This document shows positions 57,291 to 64,000 of a DNA stretch of 64,000 nt, one piece after another; within the stretch, counting starts at the first letter, position 1, and each line of letters opens with the position of its first letter. Position numbers and translations under genes: made by a program. Under the pieces are notes generated by a model, which was not told where the DNA came from, ran no database searches, and saw nothing but the letters and a program-made list of their open reading frames with translations. This stretch comes from Aaosphaeria pasadenensis (lineage: Eukaryota > Ascomycota > Dothideomycetes > Pleosporales), in NCBI GenBank assembly GCA_022813625.1, contig JAKLMB010000008.1, forward strand, positions 1,178,001-1,242,000, written 5' to 3'.

Positions 57291-59480
57291 CTACTCCGAG
57301 ATCCGCCACGCTCGCAGTGGTAATGCTTGAATCCTCATCACCGCGGGTTTGATGAAGCCCCAGAATGTAACAATGCCGAAGATGATGCACACAATGTTCA
57401 TGATGTAGTATCCATCCGTCGTCACGATGCAAGACCCGCCGCCCGCCTCACATCGGTGTTTGTCGGCAGAGAGGGAACACGAGAAGGCTTTCGTGATGAG
57501 ATCGCCCTTGAGCTTGTCGGCAGCCGGAGCCGTCGTTGGCGGTTGACATGTTGCCACGGTGAAGTAATCCACAAACTGCAGCACGAAATAGCGCGGGAAC
57601 GTACCGCCTAGATTCGAGACGCTTAGGAATTGTTAGCAACCAACATTCAGATAAAAGTGGAGAGTGGGTATCCTTACGTCGCCAGGAGAGTCATGTACGT
57701 CCCGCCGATGACTGGGTCGGAGATCTTTGCATGGAACGCCGAAACCGCCACAAACATGACCGTGTTCATGAATGTGGACAAAACGTGCTCACAGATGACC
57801 AGTAGCAAATACCATGTCGTCGTGCCTCCCGCCGGAAACACTGACACAACGGCTTGCGCGAACCCCGCGGCGGCTAGTCTACCCACAAATGCCCAACACC
57901 AGATGTGCATCGGTGGGTACGTTTGACACCATTTGCCAATGTAGTATCCGAGGAAGATTTCGATGGGAAAGTCGATGAGAATCGTCAGCGCAAGATCTTC
58001 CTGACTGAATCCCTTGTCAAGCAGCTTCAAGCTGGTGACGGCATCATTGGCCTGGAAACCAATCTTCGCGATCAGATGGATGACGATGAACGTCTGAATG
58101 TTCTTGAGCTTCAGAATGCCCCACATGGTCTGATACACTTCCATGATGCCGTCGGTGTTCTTCGTGCGCTCTTCCCGCTTGAAGATCGCGAGACCAAACG
58201 TTACGATCAGATAGGCCCAGCCCCAGAATCTAAGGTATCCGTCTAGTGTCATTAGACCGACATCCAATGGTGCATCTGCGGGCCTAAACCACTTGTTCGA
58301 GAAATCCGGGGCTTCGAAGGCCAAGAACACCGTGTACGATAGGAACTGTCCCGCCGTCAATCCGACCGTTTGCGCCGTCGATGCGAAAGCAAGGTTCTCT
58401 TGCGAGAGAAGAGTCAATGCCCAACCTAGGTGATTATTAGCCTTCATCTTGTCTGCGTTCCGATCGAACCGTCTTACCATCAACCGCAATGTCCTGTGTC
58501 GCGCAGAGGAAGACCAGCGCAAACCACCATGAAGTGAAGCCCCAAATATCGCCTCCCTCTTGTCCAACGGCCTCCATCATCCCCTTGACATTCGATGCCA
58601 GCCACAGCATCGAAAATCCCGAAACTGTCTGAATAGGCAAGATCCAACTCTTGCGACGGCCCAGTCTAGGTGTCCACACAGCGTCCACGATAGGACTCCA
58701 TAGTAGTTTTAACGAGTAAGGATATGCTGCTAGTGAGAACACCCCTATAGCACCATAGGAAACATCTCTCTTGAGCAGGAAGGGCACAGATCCAGTCGCC
58801 AGGCCCATTGGGATTCCTTGCAGGAAATACAGCAATACTAGCAGCAGGAAATTCCGCTGATCCTTCTTCGACAACTCGGAGAATCCCTTGCCAGACTCCT
58901 CTTCATCATTGCTGGTTCCCAGCGCCGGTACTGGATCGTCCAAGTTGAAGCTCGATCTGCTCATCAGAGATGCCGCCTGGCCCTCGGGACTGTCCAGCGT
59001 GGCATGTTTCCGCCTGTGCTCAACGATTCCGTTCATGGTGCCCGTTGCGTTTGCATCCCCGTTCTGGTCCCGCAGCGAGTCGGTAGAAGTCTGTCGTGCA
59101 ACGGATGTACGAGTTGATTTTTTTGCGCCGCGTTTGCTCATTTGTGCCTCTGTATCTGAACCTGAGTCAATGTCGGAGGAGGATGTGGGATAGCTATCGC
59201 GGAGGAGATGTTCGTGCTCAGGGGCTTGGGTTGGCGAATACGGGTATGCGTGCGGGTGGGCTGGGGATCGAATGCTCGAGTCCCTGGGGTGAGAAGTTGA
59301 TGCTGAAGGGCTGAGGGATTGTAACTCGACGTCGGCTTGACCGGTAACCCGATGGTGATGCGCTTGCTGGTTCTGCTCGTGTTGGGCGATGGGTTGGATT
59401 GAAGAGCGACGGGTTTCAAGAGTCGATGGTAAGGAAGGAACAATGAATGAAGGGAGCGTGTCGCCTGGAGTGGTAGGCAT
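57291..59480 (-). CDS. Acetyl-CoA transporter (AT-1/SLC33A1 family)
   Basis: A 693-residue multi-pass protein of the family that imports acetyl-CoA into the endoplasmic reticulum or Golgi lumen. The exons are 59480-58478, 58425-57678 and 57621-57291. The joins give QDIAVDGWALTLLS and YMTLLATVSNLGGTFPRYFVLQFVDYF, the strongest family signatures. The first 220 residues are disordered (Ser, His, Pro) and much longer than in animals. Membrane segments then start at FLLLVLLYFLQGIPMGLATGS, followed by SYGAIGVFSLAAYPYSLKLLWSP. The lumenal loop has cysteines (CEAGGGSC). Both introns are about 55 bp with GTAAG donors. Confidence 0.92.
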
Positions 59481-60043
59481 CCATGTGGTGACAAATGAAT
59501 AAACCCCTCGGAGGGAGAACGTGTCGTTTAGTTTAGCGGATAAAAAGATACAATATTACGGTTCCTGGAACGTGGCCAATTGGTCTGTGGCGGAGGAGAG
59601 GCAGGGTCGCCGACGTTGCGCTGACGTCTAGCGTCGGTCTCTAGCGATACGAGATTCAGATACGAGTCGATTAGGGGTTCAAGATGGGGAAAGATGAGGG
59701 TTGATGTTTATGTACCTAGGTAGGTATGCGACACCGAGAATACTCGTAGGATCGTGATGCCACGCAATTTATGCATCTCACAGCCCCGGCGGGCCTTTAT
59801 CTTTGGGCGTTTCTTTGATCCCCCTTCCCCCTCCCCTCTCGCCTATCCTATTCAACTCTCAGGATCTCCGCATTCCGCGACTCGGGCCAAGCCTTTCATC
59901 CACGTTACTTGTACGACACGTGGATACGCGATATAAACCTTTCCCCTTCGAGACAGCTTCCCTTCTTTACTCGTAATTACCTTACATCACACGCCAACCA
60001 CAATCCTCAACGCGTATCGATCCCCGCCAATCTTGCTTCCACA
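59481..60043. other. Intergenic, divergent promoter region
   Basis: 563 bp between the transporter and CENP-O starts. TACCTAGGTAGGTA lies at 59713-59726. No gene is supported. Confidence 0.5.
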
Positions 60044-60973
60044 ATGTTTGACCAAGAGAAAAAGGAAGCATATCTTCAAAACCTAGGCGACATGGTTGCT
60101 GCGGCCGAAAAAGAACGCGACAACCTTGCCGCAACCCTTCTATCTACCCCGCATCTTTCAACGCGACTCCAGGAAGGTCCCGTCGCCAACGAACACCTAC
60201 GCGAAACCGCCATGGAACTCCTAAAGCGGCAATCGAAGCGAAATGTTGAAAACATCTATCGTACCTGTGCCGGCGTTACAGCCTACAAAGTCAAAGATCC
60301 TGACCCGAACGCGGTGGACAATGGCAACATCCTAGGTGTGCGAATCGAAGTGTTTCTTGAAGGCAAATTCGTTGATAAATATCACGTACTATTCAATCGA
60401 CCCGATCCGAGGCACAAGTCCATGTTGCGGGTACATCACCATACCATTCCTCCGTGCATACCTTTGCAAGCACTCGCCACCAAGTGGATGCCCCTATTCC
60501 AGCGCGATTCGAGCTCAAGAACGGGACAGGACTTGGTTCGATTCGGGGGCAAGTTACGAAAAGAGTTGACATTGTGGCATATCAGAAAAGCTGCAGTGGA
60601 CAAATTACGTGTCGCCGCTGGTCTACCTAGTTCAACCGAGCAAACAAAGTCATCGGCGACAGAGTCAACATATGGAAAGGTACTCAATGCGTTTACGAGT
60701 GACGGTGAGGCCGACCCAGAGGATGATGATGATGACGACGATGTGTCCAACGAGAGAAGTAGAGTTGTCAATGTCACGGATATCGGAGCCGACATAGCTG
60801 CTCAAGAAATTTTCATCACATGGTCCAATAACCAGATTGGTGCTGTCGTACTTACAAAGGATGGACAGGTTAAGGAAGGTGCCTTCCGGAGCTCTGATGG
60901 CCTCAAGTTGAAGGAGATGGAGCGTAAGGCTGTTGGGAGTCTCGAAGGACTGTTACAGAGGCTGTCAGAGTGA
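60044..60973 (+). CDS. Kinetochore protein CENP-O/Mcm21
   Basis: A 309-residue intronless protein. An N-terminal helical stretch (about residues 1-70, rich in Glu, Lys and Leu) is followed by the CENP-O core: GVRIEVFLEGKFVDKYHVLF, then MLRVHHHTIPPCIPLQALATKW, whose HTIPPxIPL is the family signature. An acidic run of eight aspartates (about residue 224) precedes the second half. CENP-O (Mcm21 in yeast) is part of the COMA/CCAN inner kinetochore complex at centromeres. ATG 60044 is the first in the frame; the upstream in-frame codon at 59909 is TTG. Confidence 0.85.
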   Translation: MFDQEKKEAYLQNLGDMVAAAEKERDNLAATLLSTPHLSTRLQEGPVANEHLRETAMELLKRQSKRNVENIYRTCAGVTAYKVKDPDPNAVDNGNILGVRIEVFLEGKFVDKYHVLFNRPDPRHKSMLRVHHHTIPPCIPLQALATKWMPLFQRDSSSRTGQDLVRFGGKLRKELTLWHIRKAAVDKLRVAAGLPSSTEQTKSSATESTYGKVLNAFTSDGEADPEDDDDDDDVSNERSRVVNVTDIGADIAAQEIFITWSNNQIGAVVLTKDGQVKEGAFRSSDGLKLKEMERKAVGSLEGLLQRLSE

Positions 60974-61041
60974 AGTCACGTTTACCATCACTTGTACGAG
61001 GTAGAAAGAAGCCTCTCGAAATTCTGAAGAAGTTGAAAGAA

Positions 61042-61125
61042 GTGTCTGCCCACCTACTGTCTCTACAACACCAACATATTTGGTAGTGTCTGTTCACCTA
61101 CTGTCCCTACAACACCGAAACATTT
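61042..61125. repeat. Tandem duplication, 40 bp in two copies, period 44 bp
   Basis: Copies at 61042-61081 and 61086-61125 share CACCTACTGTC and CTACAACACC with few differences. It lies about 70 bp past the CENP-O stop, probably in its 3' UTR. Confidence 0.75.
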
Positions 61126-62232
61126 ATATTTCTAGGTACTATCAGGCTATAGTATTAGGATAAGTCAACATATAGTTATAATAAATCAACATATCAGGTA
61201 ACTTATAATTTCTTCTGACGCGCAAAGGTGTTTTCTGGGTCAATTGTTGATGATACTTACTGTGCTCAGTATACTGGTGGGTGGGCGCTCACTAATTCCA
61301 ACTTCTTCAAGCCTAATATTGAAAGCGTTGTGGGGCAGCGATCGCTAGCCATCTGCGCCATCTGAAGTAGGACTAGTGTGAAAAGGGATATATATTTTTC
61401 GCTCCGCGCAACTGGGCATCAACACCCAACCATCATTCATCAACATGAACATGAACATTGAACATTGAACCATCGCAACAGGCAGAGCAGTCCCTGTCAA
61501 ATATTTCATTTCCGGTCTTCAACTGTAGAACGTCTCTAAAAAAAAAATAAGGAGCGTGTAACCTCCGTCATCCCATATCTCGCATTCCATAGACATCGTC
61601 CACCCTCTTCAGTATACGTCGTCTTTCCTTCTCGATGAGAGACTCGTTTGTCAATAGAGGAATATGAAAACCAATTCATGATACCTATTCATCATTTTTC
61701 CTCAAATGGTGATACGTCTTTCCGTCCTAAGGGCTGGCGTAGGTGCTTGGAGTGGGACATTCCCTTGCGCGGTTTATTCATTTTTTTTTTCGAGTTTGGG
61801 AAACGGGATACTTTGTAATACATCGGCGCACATAGTCAATGAGTTCCTCCACCATGAAATGTTGATTCTCGTGGATGAGATGGTAACCTGGATAGGATCA
61901 CCCGCCGCCACCGGACTAGATCCACATGTTAGAGCCCATTAACAGTTTAAGCATGAGGATGAGCATGGACGCGAGCGTGCTGCCGTTCTCCGCCACAGTC
62001 TTGAACACTGTTCTCCCTTTCGCAGCTTCAGATTGCATTCGCATACGGGCGCTTCTTGGTTGGCAAGGTGGCTATAGCGATGAAATAGGAAGATGACAAG
62101 TCGGTTATATAGTAGGTGTCAAGGAATCTCGACTGCGTCAAGATTCCATTGGTCAATTGACTTCGCAATGGTGTCTGTACCGATATTGCCTGCAAGATCA
62201 TCTAGTACAGCTTTTGGCATATATTCTTAACC

Positions 62233-62283
62233 CCTTCTAAAGGCCTTTTCCTTCTAAAGGCCTTTTCCTTCTAAAGACCTTTC
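62233..62283. repeat. Three tandem 17-bp units
   Basis: The unit CCTTCTAAAGGCCTTTT is perfect in copies 1 and 2; copy 3 has two changes. AAAGGCCTTT inside it is a palindrome. Confidence 0.9.
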
Positions 62284-62770
62284 CCAGATGTGCTGTTGGG
62301 AAGGAATTCTTCTTTTTGGGTTTCTAGGAATTTGTGAGTTGCTTTCAGGTCACAATGTATTATCTTTGTGCAATGAGCTGAGTTCGGTATGAGCATGGTA
62401 GTTTAAACCTAAATTTATAGATTGAAGTCATAACACTATCGTTCCTTTAACTTCTTTTCTTGCATTCCCTTTTATGCTACTCTGAAGCAAGAATTGTTCT
62501 CCCTGTTCATTGTTATGCATCAGAAAATAAGTATGACAATTGGTACATACGTTGATTGTTGAGTTTCCCTTTAGCAAATTTCCACATCTTGACCGGAAGA
62601 GATTTTTGATTCAAGGAAGCAGGTGCTATTGATGTCTATTCTCTTTCCAACAGACACATTGATCGAAGAAACTCAGAGTTTTCAACGTATGTGCACCATT
62701 GTCACCCCTCTCCCACCTCCTAATTCAAACTTCAACAGTATAGTCGACCAAGCTGTTGATTAAAACCATG

Positions 62771-63182
62771 CTAATCAAGGCATGTAACGCAAACCTCGGG
62801 CTAAATCCACCAAATCAGCTTAAGTTTCTCTACGCTGCTACTCTGAAACGAGGGACTCAAAGAGTACACTTACAGGATTGACAGCAGTGTTCAGGGCCGT
62901 GGCAAAGCACGCTGCATCTGCGATCGGGTTCAGACCCTCCTCGACGAGCGCAGCGGCACAGGTGACGGATGCAGGAGCAAGCGCGACGATGCACTTCAAG
63001 ACGTCGCAGCCAGAGGCGGCTTTGGCGTCGATGAGGGATTGGGCTTCTGCTTGGACTTGGGCCATTGCGGGTTGAGGTTTACGTAGTACTAAGGATTGAG
63101 ATGGGAGGGCGAGGGTCGTTGATGTCAGGGTCAGGAGGATAGTGATGGCGGTGGCAGTGGAGAGACGGGTGATGGTATACAT
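62771..63182 (-). CDS. Small secreted fungal calcium-binding-type protein
   Basis: A 112-residue secreted protein. The exons are 63182-62874 and 62800-62771. Without splicing the frame runs on for 11 codons, but a perfect GTAAGT donor, an AAGCTGAT branch site and a TTTAG acceptor give a 10-codon last exon ending NPPEVCVTCLD. This restores a C-terminal cysteine pair. The signal peptide is residues 1 to about 25 (LTSTTLA). The core SGCDVLKCIVALAPASVTCA, followed by PIADAACFATALNTAVNPP, matches the fungal calcium-binding (CBP/Fungal_CalC) family. Relatives are secreted, some by pathogenic fungi. Calcium binding here is inferred. A TATA box lies about 140 bp upstream. Confidence 0.8.
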
Positions 63183-64000
63183 TGTGGTGGGGTGTCGGCT
63201 CTGGAGGAGTAGTAGATAATGGGATAGGACTGTAGGGTATTGAAATGAATGGATTATAGTGTACGACTGTTGACAAGTTCCTCCTGTGATGTGTGTCCCT
63301 TTTCAAACCAAGAAGCACATTATCCTTTTATACGTAGGGATTTGATATATCAACTGTGAGAACTGTCACAATCATGTAGCTTTGAAAAAGCGTGCAGAAG
63401 CGAAGGAGTGAATCATTCCGTCCGTACAACTACCGTCCGTATGCCACTCTTGAGCTTCAGTGTCAAGTGAGCAGCTTTCATTGTGACGGATGTTCTACTC
63501 TGAAGCGAGAAGGTAGAGCCCTTCTGGAAGGTCGGGAGGGACTAAAGGATTAGGGCCTCTAGTGTCGTACGGACCTGTATATGCTCCTGTTGATCCGTTG
63601 TTTACTATGTGCTCTTCCTATCAACGTTTATTAGAGTATACAATGATCAGGCGTGCCATCTAGGTGTCCCGATTGCAACGGGTCACCACTTTGGCAGTAA
63701 TTCTCTTTGACGATGTGCCACCTGAATCTTGGGACTCGAGGCTTTCAAGGACACCTAGGAGAGAAGTGCAAGGACACACGTATTCCAATCATCTATGAAT
63801 ATTGAATTCTAAAGGCATAACACTTCTTGAATATTGCGGGTGATCAAGCCCACCATCCACGCCAAAAGCTGTGCATGTGGATACCCGAATGAAACAAGCA
63901 TTCCAAGCATTCGCCGTATCAATTGACATCTCGGATAAGCTTCGTGGGGAAGCTGTGGCTATACCTAGCTATACCTACGCAAGTCCGATGGTTGGCGTTG
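63183..64000. other. Intergenic to window end
   Basis: Promoter of the small secreted protein gene. No further gene is supported up to the window edge. Confidence 0.5.
63324..63332 (-). promoter_or_regulatory. TATA box of the small secreted protein gene
   Basis: TATAAAAGG on the minus strand, about 140 bp before the ATG at 63182. It is a near-perfect TATA box, consistent with strong or regulated expression. Confidence 0.55.

Larger units (their letters stand above)
60974..62770. other. Intergenic, 1.8 kb, AT-rich with small repeats
   Basis: No gene is supported. It contains tandem repeats at 61042-61125 and 62233-62283 and an AACATGAACATGAACATT-like microsatellite near 61442-61470. The 78-codon frame at 61706-61942 has no family match. 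Confidence 0.5.

Noticed and set aside
1..64000. tRNA, rRNA, CRISPR arrays and intact transposons
   Set aside because: I saw no tRNA B-box with a matching cloverleaf, no rRNA core sequence, no regularly spaced repeat array, and no transposase or reverse-transcriptase motif. A tRNAscan or RepeatMasker run would be decisive.

Overview
This window is nuclear DNA of a filamentous ascomycete (Pezizomycotina). Genes lie about 2 kb apart on both strands. Most carry 1-5 introns of about 49-120 bp with GTRNGT donors and a CTAAC/CTGAC-type branch site just before the AG. Families typical of these fungi are present: Zn2Cys6 regulators, SAT4/PTH11-like 7TM proteins, a CarO-type opsin, fungal annexin C4 and a fungal calcium-binding secreted protein. 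I cannot fix the class; Leotiomycetes or Dothideomycetes would fit. No rRNA, tRNA, CRISPR array or intact transposon was seen. All exon joins were read by eye, using frame closure and family fit.

Layout. 0-12 kb: the 3'-truncated part of an MFS drug transporter, a long gene-poor stretch, a secreted M20 peptidase, and two fungal 7TM 'rhodopsin-like' proteins on either side of a small divergent protein kinase. 14-20 kb: a proline-rich secreted protein, then an amino-acid permease, a Zn2Cys6 regulator and a class-III aminotransferase in a row on the minus strand. The aminotransferase is divergent from a cupin dioxygenase-like gene. 21-33.5 kb: a cytochrome P450 and a complete carotenoid/retinal/opsin cluster.

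The cluster works as a unit. carRA (phytoene synthase/lycopene cyclase) and carB (phytoene desaturase) should make beta-carotene. A CarX-type oxygenase should cleave it to retinal. The CarO-type opsin keeps the Schiff-base lysine and both proton-relay aspartates, so it should bind retinal and act as a light-driven proton pump. carX and carRA share a divergent promoter. The four-gene core is known from Fusarium. The neighbouring P450, and the permease/regulator/aminotransferase/cupin block beyond it, are what may be new here.

34-64 kb is mostly housekeeping and regulation: annexin, GPI2 of GPI-anchor synthesis, a Zn2Cys6 regulator, a two-Myb TTAGGG-binding factor, a HET-C-like secreted protein, a GNAT acetyltransferase, a 2-Cys peroxiredoxin, an acetyl-CoA transporter, CENP-O/Mcm21 and a small secreted calcium-binding-type protein. 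Between them lie intergenic stretches of up to 2.3 kb with short tandem repeats and recurring TAGGTACC and TACGGAGTA motifs.
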